Under the pieces are notes generated by a model that worked only from the letters and a program-made list of their open reading frames with translations, was not told the DNA's origin and searched no databases. From assembly GCA_948567375.1 (NCBI GenBank), contig OX419755.1, positions 44,769,001 through 44,833,000 on the forward strand: DNA of 64,000 bases, written 5' to 3'. Within the stretch, counting starts at the first letter, position 1. Every line of letters begins with the position of its first letter. This DNA comes from Lunularia cruciata. Taxonomy: Eukaryota; Streptophyta; Marchantiopsida; Lunulariales; Lunulariaceae. The position numbers and the translations under genes are program-made. Shown here in pieces: positions 11,571-22,524 of the stretch.

Positions 11571-13500
11571 AGGTGAAGCCCTAGATCATGTCCTCAATAG
11601 TGCAATAAGCCTTCTTTCTTTGTCCATTGGTCTTTGATGTTGATGTTCCATCATCATCGTAGTATAGACTATGCTAGCACCTAGGAAAATGATACCAAAT
11701 TTATCCAAATATGGATGAAATATGTCATTCTTCAAACTCATGAAAGTGGCTTGTGTGTTGGTGAGGCCAAATGGCATCATCAGCTACTCAAATTGACCAT
11801 ACCTTGTTCAAAAGGCTATTTTGTGTAAATCTTCCTATGCAATCCTAATTTGGTTGTAGTCACTTTGCAAATCAAGTTTAATGAATTGTTTTGCCCCATT
11901 GAGTGGATTAAGTAGGCCATCTATGCAAGGTAAAGGATATTTATTCTTCACCATTTGTTGATTCAAGCTTTAGTTTTCAATGCACATATGCATTCTACCA
12001 TCCTTCTTCTTCATAAACAAAATAAGAGCCCATATGGTGATATGCTAGTTTGAATAAACTCTTTCTGTAACATATCCTTGATTTGAGTATAACACTCATC
12101 CAACTCATGAGATGATAGTCGATATGAGGCCTTACAAGGAGGTGTCTTCCCAAGAAACCTCAATTTTATGATCTACTTTCCTTTTTGGTGGTAATCCTAA
12201 GGGTAGGTCATCTTGAAAGACAACTTGAAACTCATTGACCACATCTTTCAATTTCTCAAGAATTTTGTTCATCAAATTATGCATTCTTGACTTCTATCAT
12301 TAGGCCCATGAAACATCTACATGTCTTCTAGATAACTCGTGTACTTGTAACATAGAGAGGTAATTCTTGCTTGTGTGATCTTTCTTTAATCCCAATGATA
12401 TTCCATTGACAAGTTCTCACTACTTTCTTTCTCTAATTGACAGTGAATTTGTAATGCTCCATCCACTGTATGCCTAAGATTACATTGTAATGAGCTAACC
12501 ATATCACTTGCCACTCAATGTCTTCTTGATACTCTCCTCTAGAGAGTGCTACCTTTCTAGGTAACAACTCAATCCTCTTTGTTTGACCGTTAGTAACTCT
12601 AGTTTTTCATTCTCATCCTTCTCTAGATCCATCCTCAATCTTATTTCAACAAAGCAAGACAAGAAATTTTCTATTGCTCCAAGGTCTATCAATACTCTCA
12701 CTTGATTTTCATCTAGGATTCCATTGCCAACAATCAATTGTGATTTTTTCTTCCTCAACCTTTGTACACTCTTCCTTTCCCTTGCCCTGATTTTTCTCTT
12801 CTTCATTGAGCTAATAAGGCCAAAAGGTATCTTTCTTTTTTGATCTAATTTTTGCATCTTCTTCTTCAATTCATCTCTCCATGTTGTTCAAAGATCATTT
12901 GTCTAAAGGCCAAGAGTATTTAGGAGTACAAGCATAACAATTCATGGCCATTTGCCAAACTCACCCATAATGTTAGCAATGACATTTTTCTACTTGAGTC
13001 CCTTCTCCTCATGGGACCCCATCTCTCCTTTCTTCGACCCATCCCCGTTCTCCATGGAAGGATCATGCTCCTAGATCTTGGAACCAAATATTGCACAATT
13101 CTATAGGAATTTGTTCACCAAAGTATGGTGTTTCAACTCAATAATGTTGAGACAAGACTACCCCTTCACCACCTCCCAATGCTCTTGCTATCCTCAAAGC
13201 ACAAGCAATGGCTTCAAAAAAAGTGCAAGCTTTTTATACCATTACTTCTTGGCAAATTTGCTTTTTAAAACCTTATTTGAAATTTTCTAGACCTTCCATT
13301 GGACTCTATTGGTTATTGCAACCTATAGATTGAGAAATGCCTCCATGTACTCTTGAACACTATTCTTTTGATTCAACTTCCATAGTAATGTTTGGGTTAT
13401 TTGTACAAAATCCACTAATTGAAAATTCTTTAGTAGCACTTCTTGCATTGTCGTCCAAGTGACCTCTCTTCCTTCTACAAATATTGATTATTCCCAAGTG
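11571..13500 (-). mobile_element. Family-2 chromovirus remnant: gag end, protease, RT
   Basis: On the minus strand the order is gag (about 13500-12900), protease (about 12800-12560; the stretch VRVLIDLGAIENFLS holds a mutated active site, IDLGA for the usual IDSGA), then RT (about 12180-11590), with MMPFGLTNTQATF matching the conserved PFGLTNAP box. The protein wording agrees with the plus-strand family-2 element at 60080-61330 (RILIDP, FLSHFVAIRLRID). RT ends abruptly near 11571. Heavily decayed. Confidence 0.75.
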
Positions 13501-13532
13501 TTTTACCATGTTACCATTGGTCAAGTACTTCC

Positions 13533-14084
13533 ATGCAAATATGTATATGCATATATACATGATTGTCAATATCACACACTATAAAATCACAACTCACACA
13601 TAAGTCATACATGGACTCTAAAGTGTCACAATAATCATTTTGGTTACACAACTTGAATCACACTCAATCAGATCAATACTTGATCTATCGCTCAATGATC
13701 TGCTAACAATTGGGCCTTGATAACAATCAAGCCACACTCATTCTAGTTAGGAGACTCCAAGTGATGCTTGCCAGCTTTTTGTCCACTCTAGCCAGGAACT
13801 CAAAGGCTCAACAACAGAGAAGTGAGCTCTTTGGAGCTACACTCCCGGGGTATACTTGTGATTTTGACCTATGTCTCACACCAATGGTCCCGCTGATGGC
13901 ACACCTGATGGTACGAACGGTGCATGGTGATAGTGGGCCCCACCATGTAGTCAGTATCCAAAACATGAAATCTGACCGACAGCAAGTAGTCTACAAGTAA
14001 TTGCCAAAATACCTCTAACTACTATCAATGCTACTCAAGTGTCTGAGTAATCTAGATGCAAAGCTACACATAGCGTGGCATACA
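13533..14084 (-). repeat. Degenerate family-3-type LTR
   Basis: It aligns over most of its length with the LTRs at 29477-30031 (-), 38726-39287 (+) and 39523-39960 (-). Shared words include ACTCACACATAAGTCATACAT, GATCAATACTTGATCT and AAGTGAGCTCTTTGGAGCT. It is more diverged than those copies and has lost the end corresponding to the GCACGACA terminus. It lies alone with no family-3 coding sequence, so it is a solo LTR or fragment. Confidence 0.7.
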
Positions 14085-14108
14085 TATGTGGAATGATCAA
14101 TGACATTG

Positions 14109-14708
14109 TGTAATACCAATAGCTAGACATATTATCTAGAGGTAAAAATTGGCTTGGTAACATCTGGAAGGATGTTATGTATGATGGGCTAGGTAGATCA
14201 AATAGAGGTGTCACCAAAAAGATTATTTCTACTAATAAGGCAAGAATACATAATAGCTTGGAAACTTTAGAATTAATTTTGGAGTCCTAAACCGATGAAG
14301 TAAGCCTTGAAACTCTGGAAATCCACCCCCCTTCTCAAAGGAAGATAAGGTCTGCCCTTCCCTTTCTCCTTTTTTGTCTCATCAAGAGCTTTCCAATGGT
14401 ATCTCATTCACATAATTTTTAGATCTTTATAGGAAGATTCTCTAAAGATTCCATATAGTCAAAGATTGTTTGGCTAACTAGATAGGATCAAAACCAACAT
14501 GTCGTCATGCATGAAACTAATCTAAGAGTAGAGCTTGTTGACATGTCACCTATCCATGTATCTGATCCAAGGGTGGAACTTTCTTTGAAGGAATCTTCTT
14601 TGCTATTGGTAAAGTCAAGGTGCTCCTTTGGGGCATTGAAGTATTGAGTGGAGCCTTGTGTCTCTTCTCTTGTGTTTCTCTTAAGATTTCCTATCCTTGG
14701 AAGATTAA
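14109..14708 (+). repeat. Family-2 5' LTR
   Basis: Starts TGTAATACC at 14109 and runs about 600 bases to just before a primer site. The best-preserved full family-2 LTR in the window; it matches the minus-strand copy at 6480-7068 end to end. Confidence 0.85.
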
Positions 14709-14710
14709 AA

Positions 14711-14723
14711 TGGTATCAAAGCA
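14711..14723 (+). other. Primer-binding site, family 2
   Basis: TGGTATCAAAGCA follows the LTR end by about two bases and resembles the initiator tRNA-Met complement. The same junction, mutated, occurs near 58281. Confidence 0.8.
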
Positions 14724-15650
14724 GGTGTTTTAATCCAAGAGAGTGGATCATCCCTCTTGAAGGAACATGAGCTACTAAGACTAAGTAATTTTGAGGAGAG
14801 AAACCACAGTGCAATTGATAGATTAGTAGTGTGCTAGAGAGAAGATGGGATAGAGGACTCTCGGAGGACAATATCCAACATACTACTTTCCATTCTTGAA
14901 TCTATTCCATATCAAGATTATATACATCTAGTGCGAGCTAGTGAGAGTATAATCTTGTTTTCCATTTTGAAGTTAAGTTTATAGATATAATGATGAATTC
15001 ACCAAACTTGATGATTTTACCTATGGTGATCTATGATAGAGAGTGGTATTTGATTATCTACATTCTATTATGATCTAAATAAACCAAATCATCTCCCTTG
15101 TAATACTCAAGTAGAAATCAGTTATGTGGTTAGACTAAAAGAAATATTTAAGAATTTCATAGTTGGCAATTTTGGTGAGGAATATTATCAACAAGTGATA
15201 GCCATTGAAGTCCCAATAGTAGTCTCAATAGTCCATGCCCCCTCTCAAGTGATCATATTTCCTAATTCAATGGAGGGTACCTCCATTGAAGTAGGAAGTT
15301 GCAATTGCATAGTTGCTGTGTGTAAGAATCATGGATTTATAGTTGTAGGAGTTGATGCAAGGAATGTTGAATAAGTTTTGGGAGATCAAGATGACCATGG
15401 AAGCATTGCAAAGTCAAGTACGTACCTTCAAGAATGATCAGGTAATGTATAAAGGAGAGTCATCTCAAAACCCAATACCAATGGCCGACATACATGGAGA
15501 GTCACTCATACCAATGATACCAACCCCGGTCAACAATGAGACCACATTGTTATTGCAGATGAAGAATACATACAATATTGAGCCTTACAAGGATGACATT
15601 CTATGGAAGTAGTGTAGAATTGTATTTCAAGAATGAATCAATACTTCCAA
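14724..15650 (+). pseudogene. Family-2 leader and start of gag, truncated
   Basis: It aligns with 58290-59200 of the long family-2 copy: the same leader words (GTGTTTTAATCCAAGAGAG), the same gag start region (GAGGAATATTATCAACAAGT) and the same MTMEALQSQVRTFKND stretch at 15352-15612. It stops near 15650 with no protease or pol, so this is a 5' fragment. Confidence 0.75.
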
Positions 15651-15720
15651 TTGTTTACAACTAACATATCCGATCATTCTATACTTTCAATTGTTCACAA
15701 CTAACATAACCGATCATTCT
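15641..15720 (+). repeat. 40-bp tandem duplication
   Basis: Two adjacent 40-base units (15641-15680 and 15681-15720) differ by only a few bases, both ending in CCGATCATTCT. The unit also occurs once at the equivalent place in the family-2 copy near 59200, so the duplication is local. Confidence 0.8.
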
Positions 15721-15925
15721 ATTCCTTTATTCATTGGTTATATATATAATAACTTGTTTATTCCATAATGAAAATAGCATAATAAATGGAAGCTTATCTT
15801 GTTTTATGCACAAAGTAGGCTCCGTTAAAAATCCCTCTATCGAGTCCATTGTTTTTAGAACTAATTTTTAACACAACATGAGTTTAATTTTCTATTGGGG
15901 TGTTTGATTCCATTTTACCTTTTTT

Positions 15926-15971
15926 GTCTCACCCTTGTATGGTTTCATGGGTCTTCCCATCTTTCGTCTAT
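15926..15971 (+). repeat. Dispersed 45-bp motif, copy 1 (inverted to copies 2 and 3)
   Basis: Reverse-complemented, it shares the frame GAAAGATGGGAAGACCCAT ... GTACAAGGATGAG (with small changes) with 16128-16175 and 40459-40504. Copies 1 and 2 face each other about 160 bases apart and could form a stem. Confidence 0.6.
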
Positions 15972-16127
15972 TCTACGCGGTAGACCTTTCCTTCTTAACG
16001 CAACACGAATTGTCACGCAGGCACATCAATTGCCAACCTTTACCAACGCTCCCATGTAGATCTACTCGATGTAGGGTAATTGTGTAAATTCTTTTGAAAT
16101 TGGTTAGAAAAAGGCGTCCAAGTAGAA

Positions 16128-16175
16128 AACACAAAAAGATGGGAAGATCCCATCAAGCCGTACAAGGATGAGCCG
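16128..16175 (-). repeat. Dispersed 45-bp motif, copy 2
   Basis: On the plus strand it contains GATGGGAAGATCCCATCAAG then GTACAAGGATGAGCC. The similarity to copy 3 near 40459 extends loosely another 40-50 bases to the left (AAATTCTTTTGAAA against AAATCTTTTGAAA), so the unit is nearer 100 bp. Confidence 0.6.
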
Positions 16176-17217
16176 AAAGAGGTAAATTTTCCACACTGGT
16201 TACAAAGTCGAAATGCCTTCTAGTTCTAGAAGGACTGTTAATTCTATCTCAATCGTTACTCTTTTGGGACTTATTGATGCGACCACAGCTGAGCTCTCAA
16301 TCGCCTCCGTTTATTCACCAGTCATTAATTATGTCAGAAAACAACTGTCGTGGCAAGAGGAAAAAGACAGTCGCTCGAGCTCCTCGATGACAGCCAAGAG
16401 TCCACTTTCACCCCTTTTCCAAGATTGTCTCTGTGGCCCCACCTCGTTCGAGCATTCATTACGGGATTTTCAATAGTGCACAGATTTCAACCCAGGTTTT
16501 CTCGTAACCGGTTTTGTCTCCTCCAGTCGACTTCGGTTTGGAGCCCTGCTATGTTGCTTACCAGGTTACTGGAACGAAACCGTGAAATCAGACTTTCACT
16601 GCCAGTTGAAAATTTGATGTTCCTTTCCAAACGAGAAAGAGTGTCACCCTGATCCGGGCGAACCAAAGTAAGGGAGGCAGAAGGAAGTGCGTCGCTAGAA
16701 TAAGACTAAGGCGATACGATCATTAATTTCGAGCGAAAAGCTGTTCTCCTGACTACCAGGTCATGTGCATGACACACAACGCACGAATCAAAACATGCAT
16801 ACAATCTTCTCTGACGGATTTTGTGCAGTATGACCTTTGATAGTCGGCTTTGTGACAAAGTCCGACATGGCACGTCTATTCCGATGAACTACATCGAATG
16901 TCTATTCCAATCCTGACGTTTTAGATCGAAACCAAGTTTATTCGGGCCTTAAGCTGTGGACTAGGTACGGGACTCGAACCAGGATCATGTGTATTACGCG
17001 TTTAAAGAGAGTGGAGAGAAGTCGGATGAATTGATCTATTTCTAAGGAAGATTATTATACACTGTTGTAATCCTCTGTATTTTTGTCTTTTTGGCAATCC
17101 AGATTTTTAGACGCCTATATTACCACTTCGATGGTTTACTTGGGGACGTAGCACGGGTCTTTTTGCAAAGGAGAGGGGAAGAGGTCATCTCTCCAACCAT
17201 GTTCATTTCCTACTATC

Positions 17218-17480
17218 TACCGCACTTATCAATTACTTTAGAATGTGCTTAAGCTTTGGATCTTCATTGATCAGCCGAAGCAAGAAGAACTCACAACAAG
17301 GCTATGGCACTCTCTCCCCCACTTACTAGACATACTATTGGAAGACCTGCACCACATATCAATTACTTTAGAATGTGCTTAAGTTAGGGTCTTCATTACC
17401 GAGCCGAAGCAAGAACAACACCGAAACAAGCTATGGTCCTCTCTCCACACTTACTATACATACTATTGGAAGACCTTTAC
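17218..17480 (+). repeat. 130-bp tandem duplication
   Basis: Two head-to-tail units of about 130 bases (17218-17349 and 17350-17480) share ATCAATTACTTTAGAATGTG, GAGCCGAAGCAAGAA-like and CATACTATTGGAAGACCT blocks with roughly 85-90 percent agreement by eye. No coding sense was seen. Confidence 0.8.
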
Positions 17481-18539
17481 CACATAGTTCAAGAGTAGAA
17501 AACACTTTTTTTTTTCATGGGGTACTAGATGTTAGGGTGTTCTTTTCCTTATTGTACCTTTGGGACTATTGGGCCTCATGCACTTATATTTCCTTTTCCA
17601 CTTATTTGTGCTTTGCATTGACTGTTCCTTTGAGGAACTGTTCATATATGCATATTATACATTAGGCTAAGAAGAGGAGAGAGAGAGAGATGGATAGTGG
17701 ATGATATTTTCAATTCACAAGATTGTATTAGATTAAAGGTATAGAGAGGGAGAGAGAGAACAAGAGTAAATTTTAATTTTCAAGTGTATATTGATTTGGT
17801 TAAAGGTTAATAAATGGGAAGAGAGGAGTGGTGGAAAGGTAGGAACTTATCAATTTCCAAGTATATATCAAGTCATAGGTTACAAATAAATAAAAAGGTG
17901 ATTGTCTTTGTTCCTTAATTCTTTCATGAATGTCAAATTGAATGTCACGGAAAATTTTATGCAAATATATGAGAAAATTTAGATTTAATGTTAGTTTGAG
18001 TCTCTCTTTTCAAGTCCTACAAATTTATCTAAAGATTATTATGATATGATATTTGGGGGTTTATATTCTTGTGAACTAGCTTTTATGCTCTTGTTTATTG
18101 GAGCTCAATTTGAAAACAACAAAAATATGAAATAGAAGTTATAAAGATTTATAATTTTTATGTTTTGGATGCTTAAATTCACTTATGTGAAGTATGATGT
18201 GAATAGGTTATGGTCTTGCATGTATATGGAGATACAAGATGGAGGTAAACACTAAATCCTAAACCCTAAATATAATCATTGTTATTTTAAGCTAGCTATG
18301 GTTTCACTTCTCAAATATACTATCTATAGCAACTTGAAATACAGTATGCATTGGGTGTCATTTATCCTCTACCTTGCAAGAAGTAAAGATACACATAAGA
18401 AATAAACACAAAGATTATGATTGAACCTCTTGGGATGCTTATACTAGATAGGCAATCTAAGTTGATATTGTCTATATCTAAGAGCGAGCGTTGAGCGACA
18501 AGTGGGTTATGGCAGGCAACAACGGCTAGACTAGAGGAG

Positions 18540-18974
18540 TTGCTAGCTAGACCGGCCTTTGAGAGAGCACGGTTCACACCTGGTGTTGTCCTATTGGATA
18601 ACCAGAGGGGGACTTTCCATTTGGTGGGACCTAAAGGGAAGGTCTATACACCACAAAGAGTCTTGTTAGACTCTAGGCGTAGCCCCTTATGTTGGGGAAG
18701 GCGGCAGTGGTCGGTCTGGAGTTATGGAAGGCCGATGTGGACATTTCAGATCCAAACATCTCTAGGTGGTGGTTCGACACAGTACATCACACGTGGAGAG
18801 CTTGTGGTCCAGGTTCAGCCTGGTCATCTGACTGATAGCTTGATGGTGAGAGCTCAGGCTATTGCGACGAGAGTTGAGTCATATGATGTGCTAGTTGGGA
18901 GAGCAGTGTTAAACCCCATGGGTTTCAACATTGACTATTGGGAGGATACAACCTCCTATAGACCCAATTGGTAG
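18540..18974 (+). pseudogene. Family-3 aspartic protease region
   Basis: An open stretch of 144 codons matching 35006-35673 of the other copy: RPAFERARFTPGVVLLDN, QIQTSLGGGSTQYITRGEL, SYDVLVGRAVLNPMGF. The retropepsin active site, DSGA in this family, reads as DSRR here because of a small indel. The domain would cut the gag-pol polyprotein. The C-terminal GRAVLNPMG box matches the ILG(R/K)-type end of retropepsins. Confidence 0.75.
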
Positions 18975-19099
18975 TCTGGTGAGGGACGGGTATGTTGCCT
19001 ACTAGTACGCTTCAGTAGTGGCAGTCTTGGCTCACTACAGTCTAGGACCATGGTAGCATCAGTTTTAGCTTTCAGTGGTGTAGTTACTTGGCCTGGTGA

Positions 19100-20400
19100 C
19101 TTGTTGGAGGAGAACACCTATGCAGAGGATACTCCAGTACCAAAGGAGATCACTTGGATTTGGAGTACGAGTGAGATTGTTCTATCCACCTTGGATGTTC
19201 CATTGTGGAGTTTAGAGGAGACATCGTAGCAGCATGTAGATCAGTTGGTGCATCATGCTTGGAGTGGAGCCTTTGTACCATCCAAAGATGAGTGTGAGGA
19301 TGAGCCTCCAAAGTCAATTACTTTGACACCTTACTCATTGCTTGGAAATATCCTGTAGAGTGGATATGTCTATTGGAGTTGTTTGGTGGGATTAGCACCA
19401 GACTAGTTACGGTATTACAAGCTAGTATACAAGTACAGAGGTACTTGTTTGTAGAGAGAGATGAGACTGTTAGGTGAATCTTTCTATATCATGTGGCACA
19501 CTTGGCCGACTGGTATCTGGAGTTATTACCAATGTCTGTAGTTAAAGGTTACCAGAAGGCCCTACTTGTAGACATTTCCTTACTGGGGGTGCATGATCTA
19601 GAGAGACATGGGCCTATTCACTTGGTGATTTTTTGATGGCCATGTTAGGCGCATACACATGTTGGTAGAGGTTTGGGTCTTCAAGATCCTCATTCTGGTG
19701 TGTTTTGGAAGATGTTACGGATACTACAATATCTCCAGGTTCATCAGTCTATTTCTCTAGCTTACCTTTTGGAGAACATGCCTTTGATGGATGATTCTTG
19801 CACCAGAGTGGTGGCAAGTACACATCAAGTCCATTCTTGGATGTGACCTGCTGTATTGTTAGATGTAGCCAGAGTGGGATCACGGGCTCATCATCATCAT
19901 CATCATCTCATTGTCTTTGGTGGATGAACCTCTTACCCAGAGAGGTTTTACAATGTGCTTATAATGGGATTCAATGACTTGACCACATCCTTGTTGATGA
20001 TATCTTGGATGTTGGGCGTCAGTCTTAGACAGTGGTAGTGGCTGATAGGTCACCTATGGCAATGGTGAACCTAGTCGGACAGCCTAGAGCCGCATTTCCC
20101 ACACTCATGAGTTTCCTAGGCTCTCATGCTTTTCAAGAGGGAAGACCTGGACTTGTTTGGAACTCACAGTTACAGTAGTTGGTGGAGCCCAACGCTGATG
20201 AGAGAGAGCGGGCAATGGGTTTTTGCACTAGTATTACTGATGTTCCAGTAGTGTTAGAGACATCCAGGTGTTAGGTGTTAGGTCAAGCTATGGACCTAAA
20301 CTATTTGACTTGGATTGTGAGCCTTGGCTTGGCAGAGCAGCCTAGGATGCACTTGATAGGCATCACCACTCGGACACTTGTGAGCCTTGTGCCTATCGAG
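19100..20400 (+). pseudogene. Family-3 C5-cytosine DNA methyltransferase domain, decayed copy
   Basis: It aligns with the methyltransferase at 33740-34966. Motif I (LLELFGGIST) is near 19374, and here the second Gly is intact where the other copy has Glu. The YLFVERDET block is near 19445. Motif IV keeps WPC (catalytic Cys codon 19643-19645) but has a stop on each side. Motif VI (LLENMPLM) is near 19765, motif VIII near 19870 and motifs IX/X (RERAMGF, QAMDLN) at 20205-20300. A run of CAT triplets (19889-19906) has replaced the Arg-rich part of motif VIII. Several stops and frameshifts exclude activity. This copy shows that the domain belongs to the family. Confidence 0.85.
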
Positions 20401-20689
20401 ACAATTCAAGCACATGCTGGGGGCAATGGACCAAGTGGACATGGTATTCTTGGGATAGAGCCAATAGCTACTAGGGAGAGTGGTCTACTTGGAGTCCATC
20501 CAGGTGAGCATGGGCTACTTGGATTACATCCTTGGTCCACTTGGGATGCAGCTAGAGGACATGTGGAGCTTGCAGCTAGAGTGGAGAGAGTTTTTCACAC
20601 AAAGGTTGGGACCTCTAGTGGTTGGGAGCATGACACTATTGCTCCCAAGGGCCCAATGTAGTAGCCAATCTTCCTCTCTTACGACAGTT

Positions 20690-21831
20690 ATAGAGGATAC
20701 TTGGGAGCAAGACCTTGGACCCAAGCTTACTAGAGAGGAAAGACGGAGGGTTTGGAGGTTCTTGAGGAGCCACACGAGTTGTTTTGCCTTTAGTATGAAG
20801 GATTTGGGTGCTCTAAAGGGACCAAGTATAAAGATTGAGTGGCTAGTGATACAACAATTTTCCGACGTCCTTATCAATATAGTAAGATGGAGAGGACATT
20901 GATTCAGAGCTGGAGTAGTGACCTTTTTGAGGCTGGTTTGGTGGAGATTTCACATGGAGAGTATGCATCAACGATAGTTGTGCCAGCCAAGAAGGATATG
21001 CATGCAACTACACAGATAGGCAGATGTGTTTAGATTACCGTCCTATCAACCAATAGACCAGGGCTGATTGGTATGCCATGCCTACACCAGAGGAGATTTT
21101 TGATGTGATTGGGCATGCAAAGGTCTTTAGTACTTTGGATCTTCAAGCAAGATATCATCAGTTGCCAATGAGAGAGGAGGATAAGTCCAAGATAAAATTT
21201 TGGGCTATTGATCATCATGGCAAGGATGTGTTATATTTGTGGAGGTTCTTTCTATTTGGGTTAAAAAATACTCTTGCTGAGTTTTAGAGGGTCATGGATA
21301 GGATCCTAGCTGGATTGGATTTTGCTCGGTGCTATATTGATGACATTTTGGTCTATAGCACTTACTATGGAGGAGCATGAGAGACAATTGTTGGAGGTGT
21401 TTGAGAAGTTGAGATCTCATGGACTCAAATCACATCTTGGGAAGTGTAGGTTCTTCCACGAGCATGTTGAGTATTTGGGTCACACTATCTACCATGGAGG
21501 ACTTGGTGTTCAGCAGACCAAGGTGGAGGCTATTGCATGTATTCCTTGGCCTAAAGATGTGAGTAGACTACGAGCATTCCTTGGGTTGGTAAACTTCTAT
21601 CGCCGCTATGTTAGAGGATCAAGTGCCATTGCCAAGGCCTTGATGAAGCTAACCAAGCTTACACAAGAGTGGTGTTGGGAAGATGAGCAAGAGAGAGCTT
21701 TTGTAGATGTGTGGTTTGTGACCGAGTTAGAGCATCATTCAATGCTCCTACGCCATAGTTACACCCATTACCTAGCTTTTGTAGAGCTCAAGGAGAGGTT
21801 GACATCTGCTCCTATTTTGAGGAGACCAATC
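20690..21831 (+). pseudogene. Family-3 reverse transcriptase, decayed
   Basis: It begins with LTREERRRVWRFLRSH (about 20725), then SHGEYAS, VFSTLDLQARYHQL (motif A), FLFGLKNT (PFGL box) and CYIDDILVYS-like DNA near 21330. The connection domain LGHTIYHGG and FLGLVNFYRRYV follows to 21700. Frameshifts lie between 21290 and 21330. An extra segment of about 75 bases inside the RT-RNase H junction (21704-21777) copies integrase sequence. Confidence 0.85.
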
Positions 21832-22524
21832 TGTAACACCCATTTGTGCATGTGTGTAGTATTGTGATATTTAGCTTGGTATTACAAGTAAATAAGAGAT
21901 ATTATTTATATAGAGATAAAGGGATGGTTCTTTATTAGTCATGGTTAGCTAAAGTTAGTCATAGCTAAGATAGAAGGGACCTTACTTTAGAGGAAGTAGA
22001 AAAGATGAGCACTACTATTTTGGATTTTAGTGTGTTGACTTGGTATTATTCTTAGGTGTTTGGCTTTGAGGAAAGAGTTGAGAACTCTTGGGCCCGTAAG
22101 CCTTTTTGTTTTGGATTCTTCTTTAGTCCAAGGAGAGCCCATGTGAAAGAATCCTTGACTTAGTGGTTGGGTCAAGATAAGACCACATGCTTAGGGGAAT
22201 ATACCCATGTGAATGGATATTCCTTTCTACTTTTTGACTTTACTTGACTTTTAGTCTAGTAACTTGAGTTATTGTGGTAATTAGTAACTTTAGTATGTAA
22301 CTATTTCACAAGTATATAAACAAAAGGTGAGGAGGTACTCATCATCCTTTCATTTGCAACTATCTCTCTCTCATTGAGTTCTCTACTGAGCAATGTCTTG
22401 AGTCTTGGAGTGTTAGCCTTCGAGGAGTATGATGGAGTTGGGGTTCCTTGCCTTCTTAGTCCATGGTGCGCTACCATAATATCTATCAGAGGTTCATCTT
22501 GAGTGATAGACAGGCTGGCTCATA
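21832..22524 (+). repeat. Family-4 solo LTR nested in family-3 pol
   Basis: A 693-bp block starting TGTAACACCC and ending ...GGCTCATA, with no internal domain on either side. It splits the RNase H part of family 3, which resumes exactly at 22525. Flanks are AATC (21828-21831) and GATC (22525-22528), while the other family-3 copy has GATC at this place, so a 4-bp target duplication with one mutated side fits. A TATA box (TATATAAA, 22313-22320) lies inside. A minus-strand copy is at 61337-62021. Confidence 0.85.

Larger units (their letters stand above)
15781..18489. other. Unrecognised region with small repeats, no supported gene
   Basis: The GC content is moderate and the composition unlike the flanking gypsy DNA. 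Open stretches at 16213-16476 and 16350-16652 on + overlap and resemble nothing I know. It holds two copies of a 45-bp motif (15926-15971, 16128-16175), a 130-bp tandem duplication (17218-17480), purine microsatellites (GAGAGA at 17676-17693 and 17740-17758) and a telobox-like word CCTAAACCCTAAAT near 18256. It may hold the relic of a host gene or an unknown element. Confidence 0.4.
18490..21831 (+). mobile_element. Family-3 Ty3/gypsy second copy, left part: protease, methyltransferase, RT
   Basis: This is a decayed plus-strand copy of the element at 30139-38054. It starts abruptly at about 18490 inside the gag-protease linker. It carries protease (18540-18974), a C5-methyltransferase domain (19100-20400), the short linker to RT (20400-20750) and RT (20750-21831), in the same order as the better copy. 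A solo LTR interrupts it at 21832 and it resumes at 22525. It lacks gag, integrase and LTRs, so it was truncated at both ends. Substitutions and stops are much more frequent than in the other copy, so it looks older. Confidence 0.85.

Noticed and set aside
16128-16175. Possible U6 or U6atac snRNA, because of the word ACAAGGATGA
   Set aside because: The words around it do not follow U6 or U6atac order, no upstream sequence element or T-run terminator is visible, and all three copies diverge where the RNA should be most conserved.
16955-17010. tRNA-like B box (GGTTCGAGTCC) on the minus strand
   Set aside because: The T-stem pairs poorly and no anticodon stem, D arm or acceptor stem can be built around it. 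An A box is also missing, so neither a tRNA nor a SINE can be supported.
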